Made by a program: the position numbers and the translations under genes. The notes under the pieces were generated by a model. The model had not been told where the DNA came from and ran no database searches. It worked only from the letters and a program-made list of their open reading frames with translations. A stretch of DNA of 64,000 bases, taken from assembly GCA_022113835.1 (NCBI GenBank), contig JAILWY010000027.1, positions 7,504,501 to 7,568,500 of the forward strand, in the 5' to 3' direction. Shown here in pieces: positions 37,401 through 49,571 of this stretch. Position 1 is the first letter of the stretch, and every line of letters begins with the position of its first letter. The stretch is from Atopsyche davidsoni. Lineage: Eukaryota > Arthropoda > Insecta > Trichoptera > Hydrobiosidae.

Positions 37401-38925
37401 ACAATGATAATTTATGCAGGATGTATGTGATGCATCTACAAATAGCTGCGAGTTAAGTTATAAAAGGTCTCACTTAATTAATAGCCGCTGTAATCTACTG
37501 CTTGCTGGATTAATGGTTGTTTATTGTTTACGGCGTGCTTCTCCGGACTTGGAGACTTGCTTAAATCTTGGGTCGCCAAGTTGAGAGCAACCTTTCAGAT
37601 ATTTTTTATTCAGTAAATTTTTCAACCATATCACTGAAAATTGTCTCATTTTATTTGCTTGTAGGTAAACATTTTTTTAATTAAACGACGAGTTATAATA
37701 TTTCACGTGAAAGAAGCTGAGACCTTCTATTGTATGTTTGATATAAATTACCCTCCCAAAGGTTTTCGTAGCTGAAAGAACTCGAATAGAGCATTAATAA
37801 ATTAATTTTAATATTACATTCGTGACAAAATAATATTTTAAAAATCAACGTCTTTCTTCGTATTATAAGTACAAGGACACGTTTTTGAGTGAAAATGTCC
37901 CAAGCATGATACAGACAAGAGGTCACCCTACTAGTGAGATTGTTTGTATCTTATTTTGAAATTTACGAGATTTTATCGCCTTCGCTGAGTTTCAACACGT
38001 TCAGCCCCGCGGTAAGCTTTTCGCGACTGTTTAAATAATTCAGTTTACTGCGTGGAAATTGAATTAACAAAGACTCAAATTATATCTACAATAATTATCT
38101 CTTAAATTTATCAAATTAAGTGTGGCTTTATTACAAAGCCGTTTTTAGTTGTGATTTAAATTAATAAAACTGTGCAAACAATTTTTTTTAATCGTTTTAA
38201 AAGACCTCTTAAACTTTTTTAATACAGATCCTATATATATGTTTTGGTTTCATAATTAAAAAGGTATATTTTACTTTATGAAATAAGTAGAGAGATCAAA
38301 AGGGAGACATATTTGATTATAATGCTACCGTCTATCAATAATTAAAACGTTAGTACGCACGGCTATATTAAGTATCTGATATGTGTATCATGTTCAAAAA
38401 AATATATAAATTTTTATTTAATAATGAATTTTTATTTAAAATAATAGGTAGTTTACCGTGCATAACAACTATAAGCTAGTCAGGGCGTGCCATATTTTAT
38501 TTTGGTGTGTGAATAATAAATAACTAAAAAAAAACAACTAATTTCTATACATGAGGTATTTTTATTTAATTTGGCCCTTTACAATTTGTTTGAACTAGTT
38601 TTTGAATACAACATCAACCAAGTAGCCACCTTTATTGGCCAAAGCAAAATGTACAATAGCAAAAGATCAGGAAAAATACTTGAATAAATGTATAATTTTA
38701 ACGTTAAATTTATTATTACACTGTTAAATTTTTATAAGCGAATCATCAGAAAGACATACAGATGACAGGTAAAAATTAAATTCTATGTGTAATTTTAATG
38801 AAATCTTGAAATGTTTCTTCTTTGGGAAAAAATATAATTGGTAGATTGTTAGTCACCTAAATATCCGTCTACATTATTCATTATAACTGCATTATCTGTG
38901 TTAATGATAGGTATATGCTATAGAC
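37401..38925. other. AT-rich non-coding stretch
   Basis: A pyrimidine-rich acceptor-like GCTTGTAG|GTAAAC near 37664 is a weak recursive-splice look-alike. Small GC-richer patches lie at 37520-37600 and 37980-38030. Nothing else recognised. Confidence 0.5.
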
Positions 38926-38929
38926 TCCA

Positions 38930-39315
38930 CGTTCTGTCTCCAGTGACCTCTGCACCAGATCCAATCCTCGGCTCCAACCTTGCTTAGTGACGCAATAGTG
39001 AGCTATGCTCCGAGAATTCTTACGCAAACAATCCGAATAACACAAAATATTCACAATTTACACAGCCGGGCGCCTATAAATTCATTACTCTAGTGTCTTA
39101 AGGGATGTAGAGTCACATACCGTAGGCTATACAGGCCGTCTCATAAATTATAGTACCACCGAAATCCACCCAGTTCCCCGGCTCTGCTATTGATAAATGG
39201 CTGTGTTTACGGCGAGGCAGGGGTTGAACAGCTGTTGCCATTTTCCAGTATAGTTTCCCTTATCTTCCAACCGAAGGGTTGCAGGCTTCCACTTAAAATC
39301 TGCACCCGCGATTGG
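38930..39315. other. GC-richer island
   Basis: A long GC-richer patch with repeated CTATAAATTCATT/CTCATAAATTATAG strings (39075-39155) reminiscent of homeodomain sites. No coding signal. Confidence 0.4.
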
Positions 39316-39890
39316 CTATCGTCTTGACTTAAATACTATCCACTATATTTTGGTCAGATTTTTTATATGAATATCACCTCACCGAGTAAAAGACTCAATG
39401 CCTTTTGTAGTTACTGTACATATATAAAGTTGTAATATAATTTTGGTTGCAAAAATAATATCATTTCTTATTTAATAAAAACATTTACCTTTTGTAATAA
39501 AAAATTGTTTCTTTTTTATTTGTTATTTCACAGAAATATGTTTATAAGTTTTATAGCTCCCGAAAGCAAGTTGAAGGACCTACCAAATGTTATTTATAGT
39601 TATTAAAAGGACATATATAATATTTAAAATTTTAATTCAAAATGAATATAATTTAAAACCGTCTTCCTAAAAATGATTTATTTTGACGTTGAAAACGCTT
39701 ATATTCAAAATTGCAAAGAAAAAATTATAATTTCGCATATATGACAACGGAAACTCACTAAATCATCGAGTCTCTAAAACTCCTCGTAACTTTATTAAAC
39801 GTAGATTAGCGTCCGGAATTCATCTTTGAATTATCTGCCATCATCTGCCGAGCACATGAAGAATTTTAAAATATTCACCCTTTCATGAAG
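39316..39890. other. AT-rich non-coding stretch
   Basis: Nothing recognised. Confidence 0.55.
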
Positions 39891-39990
39891 AATTCAAATT
39901 TAAATTCGGCGCGGGGGGATGCACCTTGGCTGGCAGTCGCGGCTGCGCGTGCGTCGGCCGCCATTACTCATCTCCCCCAGAGAGCGATCA
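39891..39990. other. Short GC-rich island
   Basis: A CpG-rich patch at about 39908-39970 ending in GGCCGCCATTA, a YY1/Pho-like core on the minus strand. The 88-aa frame starting at 39926 becomes AT-driven sequence with no domain. Confidence 0.4.
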
Positions 39991-42605
39991 TAAATATTAT
40001 AATGGAGAATTCAAAAACCCTCAAGTGTTTGCAAATAGACTAACTGAGAATGGAAGCAGTTACGTACAAATATTTTGTCAATTCATTAATCATGTACCAC
40101 CAACTATTAATAGCATTTTTCTATGTTCAAATCTTTTTATATGTATACATCGTAAAATCGTGCAATCAGTTTATTTAAAGTTTAAAAAATAAGCCGAGAA
40201 GTAGTTTTAGCAACAGTAAAATTATTATTATTTTAAACTCACAAAAACAACGTTGAAATATGTGCCATGCTGTTTACAGTTATGTCACATGTGTTGAGCA
40301 TGACTTCGCTAGGAAAAGTAATTTGATTATTTGTAATATACAATTCACATTATACTGGGGTAATCATGAGCTAATGTGTTGAATGACCAATTCAGAGTTA
40401 TATTATAATATCATTTTTTAAATTATTAATTAAAGCATTAATAATAAAGTTAAGATATGGAATTTACCACATGTTTGAGTCACTTGATAAAATCAACACT
40501 AGGAGAACCTTACAAACAAAAAGTTACTAACAAAAAGAAAACTTAAAAATAAGTAAAGAAATTTAAAAAATATATTTGCTTATAATTTAAGGTAATCCAG
40601 AGAATGCGATAGTTTATCACAAGAGACTTTTTTATATACCTAATGACTTCAAATAAATAACTTTGAACAATGCTTGTTTCAATGTAGTCTCAAGAATGTA
40701 GCAATGTTAATACTTAATATATAATACGATGAAATTACATATGAAAGAGACCAATAAAGAATCATCCAGCACAAAATTTGGATGCTTTATATTGAATATG
40801 ATTCAAATATGCGTTCATAATATATTTCGCTTTGGTTTCAATTTATATACAAAACAAAATTACGAACATCATAAATTAAATAAAAAATGGTTACTTGGTA
40901 CTTGTGTAACATCTAAAAATGATACAGTTCGATTCGTAACGCACCATTGCATGTAAATCAATACCTACCCTTAAAATATACATGAAAAAAGCACATAACT
41001 CTGTGAAAAGAAGGGGGTTGGTACTCGTTCTGTCTTTCGTCACCCTCTCGTTGAAATCTCATCACAATACAACGTTTTGTAGGGCATTGTTGTGCGAGTT
41101 ATTATTTATTTTCAGCTACCTACTGCTCTACTCCATTCAAACACACTGTATATTCTAAGGGAGGGTTCTGCCTGCCTATCATCCATGTAATAAATAAAAT
41201 CATCTAAATTTATGCACATATTTAAAAAAAAAAAAACAAGAGATGCGAAAGAAATGTTTATTCATTTTAAAAGTATGTAAGCATGCTTACTTTCAAAATT
41301 GAATTTTTTTAATATTTGTTTTTTATTTATATTATACTTTTTTTAATTATGCTATATACATAAAGAGAGAAAAATATTAAATGATTGTACGTAAATTTTT
41401 TTCCACAATTAAAGCTAAAACACTGAAAAGTAATATGTTGGTAATTGATCTTTATAATGTATAATTTTTCTATTTATCATTATTTTCATATCAAAGAAGT
41501 TATAATTATTAAATATAGAAAAATTAACATCCTTCAACTGTTTACATCAATAATAAAAAATACTTTATTAAATGTATTCATTAATGTCAGTCAGTATACC
41601 TGTAAACTGAATATTGATTATCTAAGGTTCGGGGTTGAACCGATATTATTGATTGCATTACGAATGCTGCTATAAATATCTCATTGCATTTAGTAACTAC
41701 GGTAGTTGTAAGACAGGCTGGGCGTAGGATAAAGGCTGCACAAGTTCACCCCCTCCCAGTGCGGCTCTAGGGGCTCAGTTTGGGGTGGTTTTTATGCATA
41801 ATGCATCATACAATTTGCATTTTCAACCCTCTCTCCGCTGCGACTGGCCGGCTGATGATACTACTCGCAATAAGGGATGTTTTCTGACACTTTTTCAGCT
41901 GCACTTTATCTGTAAACGATATTGCAGTCGTATTGATTAAAATAATTTATTTGAACAATTTGTTCGAGCGCTCATTTATTTAAAAGCGAAAATTTTAAAA
42001 GAAGTGTTATTTTTATCTAATCTGAAATTAATTAAACCTCGAAAAATACTTATGCTCTTTTCACAAAAGTCGAATCATATAGCTGATTTTTAACTCAATT
42101 ATTGTTTTAACCATAATTAATATTCTTACCACCATATTTAATATTCTTCCTTTAGTGCTTTTCCTCGGTGACCAGTATATTGAATGCATATTTATCTTAA
42201 GCCAGTTTTACTAATTTGGCTGTTCTTTCGACATCTAGCCACTACCTTAAATTCGGCATCCACGCAAGTTTTTTTGCCCTTTATCTAAATGATATTTCCT
42301 TGGACAATCAGCTGTAGGATGCTTAAATGTGGACAAAATAACTTTTTAAATGGCGCATTCGGTGCAAGACTCTCTCATATATGGCGCAGCCAACCCATGG
42401 TATTTTATGGTAAATTGGCTGAAAAAATATATTATTGAATAATGAACAAGTAAAAAAAACGAATTTAATGAAAAATTTTCGTAGCTTTAGATTTTTTTGT
42501 GTCTAAAATATTACATGTTTATTACGCTTTTAGCATGTATTATTTTTCGATTGATTCATTTTATTTTGGCGTTTTTTAGTGACAAAAGCAGTGAAGTTCT
42601 ATGTG
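39991..42605. other. AT-rich non-coding stretch with small islands
   Basis: GC-richer patches at about 41010-41180 and 41690-41860. The open frames at 40729, 41445 and 42497 are AT-driven. No gene or known repeat. Confidence 0.5.
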
Positions 42606-42609
42606 AAGT

Positions 42610-43035
42610 GATTCCGATGATATTATTTTTGACCACACCACCGCAGCCAACCGCGGCGGCACGGATCGCGCGTGGAGCCGACGCAGTACTTTCGGTAATT
42701 TCACGCGAATATGAATTACGGGCTGCTAACGCACGCCGTAATGACGTGTTCGGAAAATAGAATTTACCGAGTTTTATCAATACAATAGGCTGCATTAATC
42801 CTGGCCGGGACGGGCCGCGACAGCGCCGAGTGATGATGTGTATATTTTCAATTTTGGTTTTTGATTTTGCGAAATGGCCGCCCGAATAAATCTCGGCGAT
42901 TTATGGCCGGATTTGCGCTGGAGGTCCCGCGCGCGTGTTGCGTTCTGACAATGCGTATTAAAATCGTGTAAAGTATGCGAGATGTATTGATTATTTGCCT
43001 CTCCCCGGATAAAGCGAGCATAAAGCATAAAACGT
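42610..43035. promoter_or_regulatory. GC-rich island with GATTTATGGC motif
   Basis: One of the largest islands. It has GATTTATGGC at 42898-42907, GAATAAATCTCGGC just upstream and GAAATGGCCGCC (42871-42882). Overlapping open frames exist on both strands; none has a domain. Confidence 0.4.
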
Positions 43036-43915
43036 CGAGCTGGGTTTTTTTGCGACTCAAATGCGTAACAAAGTAAAATGTATTTTCTAAAGTACGCGTA
43101 TTCTTCTCGTAGTTCTGGCGTTTTTTTTTAAATACCTCAAAATGAACTCAAAATATTTTGATAACCCAGAAATATATTTTTATTTTATAACTAAATAAAA
43201 TCACACTTACTTTATACTTAATATATTGGTTAATACGATAGATACATGTAAAAAGTATTAAATTATATATTTTCTCACAAACTATGAAGAAACTCCAAAG
43301 AACGAGTGTCTGTAGAAAGGATTCCGAGATTCACAGTTCATAAATCAAGCACGTACAATAAAGCCACACAATTCAATATCTCCGCAAATATTTACTTACA
43401 GTAACATTGTATATAACTGGCTGGTGCGAACAACGCACAGCTCTGAGCTCCGTGATCAATATAGAATCGATTAACGATTGTATAGCTTCCCCTCTGCGGA
43501 CCCTTATAAGAGAATTCCACTAATTAATTCAGTTCCATCGACCGTTCTGCTTTAAACAGCCTGCAAGTATCTCTCAATTTCCGGTACGCGAATACTTTTG
43601 CACAATATAATTAATTTACGAATTTGAAAAAAACTTGCCGGAAAAATAATCAATGAGTCATTTGTGAAAAATCTTCATGTCAACCTGGATTTTTTATAAT
43701 TATTTCTCAGGTGGGAAACACTCAATCTAAAAATAAAGTCTTTTTAATTATAATTATCTTCAATAGTTGAAATTGCCCATGGAAAGCTTTTGGTTTATCT
43801 CTAGTGGGATTTGGCTTATTGTGCACCATAAAAAATTACATCATACTGAAGATAGCATATTGCTTCTCCCGTGATTTGCGCTCGGTGCTTTCAAATTAAC
43901 ATTGACAACAATGTA
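43036..43915. other. AT-rich non-coding stretch
   Basis: A GC-richer patch at about 43425-43515 has adjacent ATCGATT/ATCAATA strings. A TTTCTCAG|GTGGGA near 43709 is a weak acceptor/donor overlap. No gene seen. Confidence 0.5.
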
Positions 43916-43917
43916 GT

Positions 43918-44265
43918 GGAGGGTTGAAAAGTTTAATTTCTTAGGTAGCTTGTTAAACGAGAACTAAGAACATGACCACGAAATTAATGTGAGAATTGAG
44001 ACAGCACGTAGCACATCTAACAACTCAAGAAAATAGCATTAAAAACTCGCTGGAGATTCACTAAATGGTATGTTTTCTCAGTATTTCTTTATAGCCTTGA
44101 GGCTTGGACACTCAACGCAGCAACTATATGAAAAATTGAGGCATTTGAAACGTGTTTCTATAGGAGATTACTTGAAATGCCATAAGTTGACCACGTCACA
44201 AATAAGAGTCTTGTTCAGAATGTGCAAAGAAAGGGACGGGTTGTTACAATTTATTTATTACATAA
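43918..44265 (+). pseudogene. LINE reverse-transcriptase C-terminal relic (RTE-like)
   Basis: Read across frames, the plus strand gives VEKFNFLGSLLNEN, then EINVRIETARS, then LKTRWRF...SVFLYSLEAWTL, then KIEAFETCFYRRLLEM and VDHVTNKSL. This is the characteristic order of the C-terminal part of non-LTR retrotransposon reverse transcriptases (YLGS...EI..RI..AR...LLYG.EAWTL...EAFE.W.YRR). Lesions include in-frame stops within the first third and after ATI and EMP, and one frame change near 44037. It is a dead fragment of about 115 codons. The open frame at 44070-44309 is a shadow in the wrong frame. RTE is my best clade guess; other LINE clades share this tail. Confidence 0.8.
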
Positions 44266-45155
44266 AAAAAAAACTTTTTTTTAAAATAATAAGACTTGTT
44301 TGTACATAAGTTATTATACCTAGCAATATTATATATTAAAATCTGATAGTTGAGGAATCTTTTCCGCACAAGTATGTCACTCCTGCATTATATAATAGCC
44401 TAAGGGTAGTTGTCTGGTCAAACCCTCCCCGAGTCTAAGGGATGTCCCTTTTGTTCTTTTTGGCTTCCGCTGCTGAAACTGCAGTATTCATTCCACTTTC
44501 TTCTTAAAAATAAAGTCTTTTCACATTTTTTTATCTGTGGCATTTCTATTATTCTTTTTACAAAAAAATTCTTTTAAATAACGTAAAATACACAATTGAG
44601 CTTCAGAGAGTTTTAAAAAAGTACCTTACGAACAAAAAATACTCTAAAATACACGTAAATGTGTACATAATATAAGTATGAATAAAAAAAACCAGTTTTA
44701 CCTTTTATAAACGAATTACAAACAAAAATATCTATGGAATTAAGCATAACTTTAAATGTAGAATTTTTATGCTTATATCAACTTAAGTTATCAAATTTTT
44801 TTAAAATTATTATAAACATTGTGAGCTTTATTTATCAATAATGCATTACAAAATTTAGCGATTTAATGAAAATTTATTTCTAAATAATCAATACTAAATT
44901 AACTATATGAAAACAAGCTAATAAGCTTCAAAATGTTTAAGTATCTGTGGGGTACTTTTTGATTGATTTTTTACGTATGATTTAGTCGTTGCTGTAAAAA
45001 TATTTATTTATTAACATTAATTGAAAAAATTCTTTTCCGTTTTTAATTCATATTAATATATGCAGAAGCTTAAACAATTAACTTACCTCATCACAAATAT
45101 TTAGTTTTTTTATAAACAAAAATTCAATTTAAAAAACTGAATAAGTTCAAAGTAT
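44266..45155. other. AT-rich non-coding stretch
   Basis: A GC-richer patch at about 44390-44480; otherwise AT-rich. Possibly degraded LINE 3' sequence at the left edge, but I cannot show it. Confidence 0.45.
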
Positions 45156-45159
45156 CTAC

Positions 45160-45335
45160 AAGGTAGCACGTGGCCGACTATTGGTACGCGTGCGCTCTCA
45201 CTTTCTGTACCACGTGTGATATGCAATAAGGGTGCCATACATCAGGGGCGCGCCGTGGTGGCGTAAATGCCACCCTCCACCCCCGGTGCTGTCCACTGCA
45301 TCCCTCCACTCCTACTAAACCTGAAACCACCCTCT
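45160..45335. other. GC-richer island with E-boxes and a hairpin
   Basis: Two CACGTG E-boxes (about 45169 and 45211) and the perfect stem GGTGGC-gtaaat-GCCACC (45257-45274). No coding evidence. Confidence 0.45.
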
Positions 45336-46905
45336 ATAGGTAGACTTTGAACAAAATTAATTGCTTTATTTGTAGTTCTACCGAAGGGTGAAAAATACTT
45401 TACTTTAAAGCCAATGTATGGAATTATACATTTTCAATGTTTTTAATTACCTTGATATGCAGTTGTTTACATCCTATTGGTAGAAGATCACATAAGAGCT
45501 AACATATCAGTCAATATTCTAAATCATAAAAAAACAACCCCTAGAAGAAATAAAATATTCAGGAAAAAAATAAATATATTTTATTCAAATTAATATAGTG
45601 TCATAAAAATTCAATAATAAATATATGAACCCATTCATTTACTTTTTATAGACAAATATGCAATAAAAAAATATTTGTATATCTAATGATTTCTTATATA
45701 ATATTTGAGAGATACTGATTTATTGATTAGTTCTATAATGTAATCGTTAAAAAACAAAATGTTTTTTGGGTAAATAAAAGAAACGACTCTTCCATTAATA
45801 CATGCTTATTTATTATTGCTTTTAACGATTTGAGTTAATTGACCATCGGGAACCAATCAATTTCTTAACACCTCATTCAATAAAGCTAGGTCTTTTTTAA
45901 ATTTATATTAAAATGTCATAGTGGGCCCATTAAACTATCTTCGGCCTTCTTAACGAACCGGTATTGTAATTCGACAGTGATTGATATTCTTTAGACTTTT
46001 TTCGTTTTTCATTCACGAGCCAAACTCTTAATTTTTCTCACTAATCAGTAGGAGCGACCACGTACAAAATGAAGGCATTATAATATCAAATGTCGAGTCG
46101 TAAATCACGCCTAATATAAAATACGAGCCCACCAATTAAAAATTTGCATATTTGGTCCAATCGGTTGGGTGCATTGTAGAAATGAAAATAATACTACGCA
46201 TATGACATTTTTTTGGAACATGTGGATGTATAATACCACATGTTTAAGTACATGGCGATCAAATTACTGAATTAGATCCATAATTTTTTTTTTATTTTTG
46301 ATTACCCAAATCGTTGTATGACGCTATACAAATATTATAAGTATGCACACAAAATCAGGCCTAAAATATGTATATTTAAAGCAAAAACCTGCATACAGTA
46401 AATTATTTTTTGTTTATTTAAATTTGTTTAAAAAATTGAAGCAAAAATTCAACCGTATAGATTAGATTATCGTTAAATGCATTGTTAATTTATTATTAAA
46501 AAAATATATACTCAAAAAAATAAATCTTGTTCTTAAAATAAGTGTTTTGAAAAATTTAATCAGGAGTTAATGTTTTGTTGAATTTCATTGACGAAATGAC
46601 CCGATGTAATTTTGAAAATATAGTTTTATTATTTTATAAGCGCTTATACGTATATACATCCTTTTTAAGGGTGACTTTTTAAGCTCTCAAATTTTGTGTG
46701 ATTTGTCAATTCCGTAAGCTTTCCGGTAAACGTATACAACACTTTAGGCTTACTTAGTGTACTTATTAAGCTGCATAGTATCGTATTTATAAAATCGTTA
46801 ATAAATAAGTGACTTGTAGGGTAAACAGACTAAAAAATTATGTAAAAAAAATATATTAGTTTAAAGTATTCTTAATTACGGACATGTATTGAATATTGTC
46901 TCCTT
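45336..46905. other. AT-rich non-coding stretch
   Basis: No gene or repeat recognised. GTGCATTGTAG near 46171 shares 11 bases with the start of miR-33 but no precursor hairpin surrounds it. Confidence 0.55.
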
Positions 46906-46909
46906 ATAA

Positions 46910-47045
46910 GTGGCGTAACAATAATTGGTGGTTGGAATGCAGAGGCTCCCAAATGGGCCGGCGGGCCTGCAAAAACTGCGCTCGCGGCGATGCACCTGAA
47001 TGCATCGCCGTCACCCGTCAGGAGTTGTCAAGACATGCATTTAAT
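46910..47045. other. GC-rich island
   Basis: A short CpG-rich patch holding a perfect 10-bp hairpin (see 46985-47010). No open frame of interest. Confidence 0.45.
46985..47010. repeat. Perfect 10-bp stem-loop
   Basis: CGGCGATGCA, loop CCTGAA, TGCATCGCCG. Stable for its length and unusual in AT-rich DNA. Could be a dimer-binding site or an RNA hairpin. Confidence 0.85.
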
Positions 47046-48240
47046 TAAAGCATAATTAACATTTTCAGAACACAGAGTATTTTATTCATACAGCTTACAT
47101 TAGTAATTTATAATTATTTTTAAAAATCTTATATGCGATGTTATTTTAGTGCATAGGTTTTTTACAATACTTTGCAGCCAAGCAATTGATCAGTTAATTA
47201 GTGTACAAGACAAGTATATAATAATCAACATATCAAAGCATAAAAAAGCATGTTAATGCGGAAAATTACTGGGAGCTTTGATAAAACATCAAAAATAATA
47301 TAATTACTAGTAAAGGATTTACTGAAATAAGTTGTAATTCGTAAAAATACGCTTAACTTTTATATACGTGAGCAATTAAAGTAATTCAAAATCGAAATAA
47401 CTTGTTAAAAAAATAAGGTATATTTTTTACAAATATTTCCTGCAGCAATAGGAGACAAGATTTTAAACTACATTTACTTCTAATAAAAATAAAATATTTA
47501 CATATGTTTTGGTCGCTTTTATTATGCCCTTATCATTGATTGTATGAATATTCAGACAAACAATTTGTAAAAATATATAATAAACCCCTAAAAATATTGA
47601 TCGCAATTAGCATTAAAATAAATGAATAAATTAAAGTCTGGTATTCAGAAAGTTGCATTAATCTGGTTTTCGTTATAAAGAGATTTCATTTGTGTGCCAC
47701 CGATGCACTACCAATGGACAGCACGTTAATAAAGGGCACGAGGAAAAAAGTAGGTGAAAAATGAACGATTAAGATGGAGGACAGCAAATTATTACCTGAC
47801 ATTGATTAACGATGATTTTTTGCTTACATAGAATTGTTCAATTAAGAAATCCGAGCCTATATTAGGAGAATCTATTGAAACGGGTTGGGATTCTGGAACA
47901 AGACTCCATATATAAACGGCTAAGCTCCAGCAAGTGTATTGAATTTGTGCTGATTTGTGCTAATATTCATATGCATTAACGGTTTTTAATTATTTTTGTA
48001 ATTTATTGCACTGGCTAGCGATACTCTGGCCTGCCTTAGAGTAAGGCACTCCTAGTAACCTTGTTTGAGATAGCAAACAGGATGTGTGGCCTGCTTGAAA
48101 ATCATGTTATTGTCCCTTTCCTTGCGGCCGTGTCGCATTGCGATACAGCTCTGTAAGGCCCTATATTTGACTCAGAATGAACCGACAGCCATACAAGTCA
48201 CCACTGGGAGAATAGAGCCTATTAAGTACGCCAAGTGTAG
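47046..48240. other. AT-rich non-coding stretch
   Basis: Moderately GC-richer at 47690-47920 and 48015-48240. No gene or repeat recognised. Confidence 0.5.
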
Positions 48241-48357
48241 TAGTGTATTTGCGGCTGTATTTCCAGTCGATAATGATTGCCTTAAAAAAAAAATTATTAT
48301 GTGGCGTTTAACTATTATCAATTTAATTGAATTATAAAACTTTTTTTGTGGTTTAGG
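48241..48357 (+). repeat. Left member of imperfect direct duplication flanking a MITE
   Basis: TAGTGTATTTGCGGCTGTATTT at 48241 matches TAGTGTACTTGCGGCTGTATTT at 48715 with one substitution. Weaker similarity (CAATTTAATTGAATTAT... versus CAATTGAATTATGAT...) follows. The left copy is longer. (Long motif: shared core GCGGCTGTATTT.). Confidence 0.65.
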
Positions 48358-48359
48358 TA

Positions 48360-48714
48360 CAGTAATACCCCGCTTTACGCGAGGGATACGTTCCGGAAAA
48401 AAATGCGTTAAGTGGAATTGAACATACATACATAGTCAAAACTTAATACAAAAAAAATACGAATCATTTGAATCAATCACTTTAATTCTAAAAACACTTT
48501 ATGTAGTATTACATGTTGTTTTTACTGAAAAATACATGTATCGTCTTTTAGGTAGCGTTTCTTTTACGTTCTTGTAAAATACGTTCATAAAACCCAATTG
48601 TTAAGAGAAGTCAATAACTGCATTATGTTCATACACATTCTTAAATAAGAAATTCGCGTAATGCGAGGCATTTTAACGCGAAATTTTAAATTCGCGTTAA
48701 AGCGGGGTATGACT
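48360..48714. mobile_element. pogo/Tigger-like MITE (non-autonomous, TA target)
   Basis: About 355 bp with inverted termini CAGTAATACCCCGCTTTACGCGA (left; given as positions 48360-48382) and AGTCATACCCCGCTTTAACGCG (right, complement), flanked by TA on both sides (48358-48359, 48715-48716). A CAGT-type terminus, a CCCCGCTTTA motif and a TA target duplication are typical of pogo/Tigger members of the Tc1/mariner group. A sub-terminal TTCGCGTAATGCGAGGC / TTAACGCGAA arrangement repeats the terminal motif internally. No transposase frame. Confidence 0.75.
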
Positions 48715-48800
48715 TAGTGTACTTGCGGCTGTATTTAAAAAAAATACATCTTATACAATTGAATTATGATTTCTTTTTATGGTTAAAGTATTTCAAAATA
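48715..48800 (+). repeat. Right member of the direct duplication flanking the MITE
   Basis: Homologous to 48241-48357 but shorter. It shows that the DNA around the insertion was locally duplicated, or that recombination used the two copies. Confidence 0.6.
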
Positions 48801-48954
48801 AGTTCATGGGTTCAATTTTCGTTTTTTTTTATATGGAGACACAAATATGTAGCCACCCTTAATTATGAACAAACGTAACAATATGACAGATTCAAAATAT
48901 CACGGGCGACTATTCGGGCATTGTAATAAAGCAAACTATTTCCATCACATCTAC

Positions 48955-49280
48955 TTGAACCAGTCGCGTCCAGATTAATGACCCCACGAAAAACACGAGC
49001 GCCCCCCCCTGCCCCTCGCCCCCCGCCCCTGCCCCGGCCCTGGCCGCCCCCCTCCCCGCGCCCTCGCCCCCGCCCCCTCCCCCGCCCCCTCCCCCGCCCC
49101 CTCCCCCTCCCCCATGCACGGTGCCGCGCCGGCGCAGATGACAGATGCGCCTCCGGAAAAAAACATGGCGAGCCGCGCGCATCCAAACAGATGATAAAAC
49201 ACAAACGAAATGCGCGGCGAGACAAGGTCCACCTCCGCGGCCCGGGGAGGATGGCCGCGGCCGATATCTTGTATTTAAAA
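48955..49280. other. C-rich island (G-quadruplex potential on the minus strand)
   Basis: The most GC-rich part of the window. 49001-49113 is almost pure C with G and T interruptions, including three 12-bp units CGCCCCCTCCCC (49071-49106). The 177-aa minus frame (48863-49396) and overlapping Pro- or Gly/Arg-rich frames are translations of this simple sequence. ATGGCCGCGGCC near 49251 adds a YY1-like core. Confidence 0.6.
49071..49106 (+). repeat. 12-bp C-rich tandem repeat
   Basis: Three exact copies of CGCCCCCTCCCC within a longer C-rich tract. Confidence 0.9.
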
Positions 49281-49543
49281 ATTGAATGCGCGCCGTCTAT
49301 TTTTACAATTCTTATGCCTGTTTGTAAACAACGTGAGTATACGTGAAAATAATAAATTGAACACGCTGAGAATGAATGCTGTTTAATTTGGTACATTTTT
49401 CAAAATATTTTTGAAGCTAGGTTATTTCTAACATATTTCAATAATAATAATAAAGCATTTTCTTCAATATTTTTATTATATCACTTGATGTACCAGTGTT
49501 ATATTTGTTTCAAAATTAAATTAATAATGTTTTCTTTTTTCAG

Positions 49544-49571
49544 GTATATCTTGCAATTACTCTGTGCTCTG
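49544..49571 (+). other. Candidate 28-nt microexon
   Basis: A very strong acceptor (TTTTCTTTTTTCAG, 49530-49543) is followed by GTATATC, 28 nt of sequence open in all three frames, and a strong donor CTCTG|GTGAGTCG (GT at 49572). The layout matches the site at 6389-6438: same strand, exon beginning with GT, and a TG|GTGAGT donor. A 28-nt exon would be hard to predict by coding statistics. CAG|GTATAT is a poorer recursive-splice match than the first site. Confidence 0.4.

Noticed and set aside
44070..44309. 79-aa open frame
   Set aside because: Wrong-frame shadow of the LINE reverse-transcriptase relic.
46165..46215. GTGCATTGTAG, the first 11 bases of miR-33
   Set aside because: Surrounding sequence does not fold into a precursor hairpin.
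48863..49396. 177-aa minus open frame, the longest apart from the transposase block
   Set aside because: Its core is a Gly/Arg run translated from a C-rich tandem repeat. The rest has no domain, and opposite-strand frames are equally long there.
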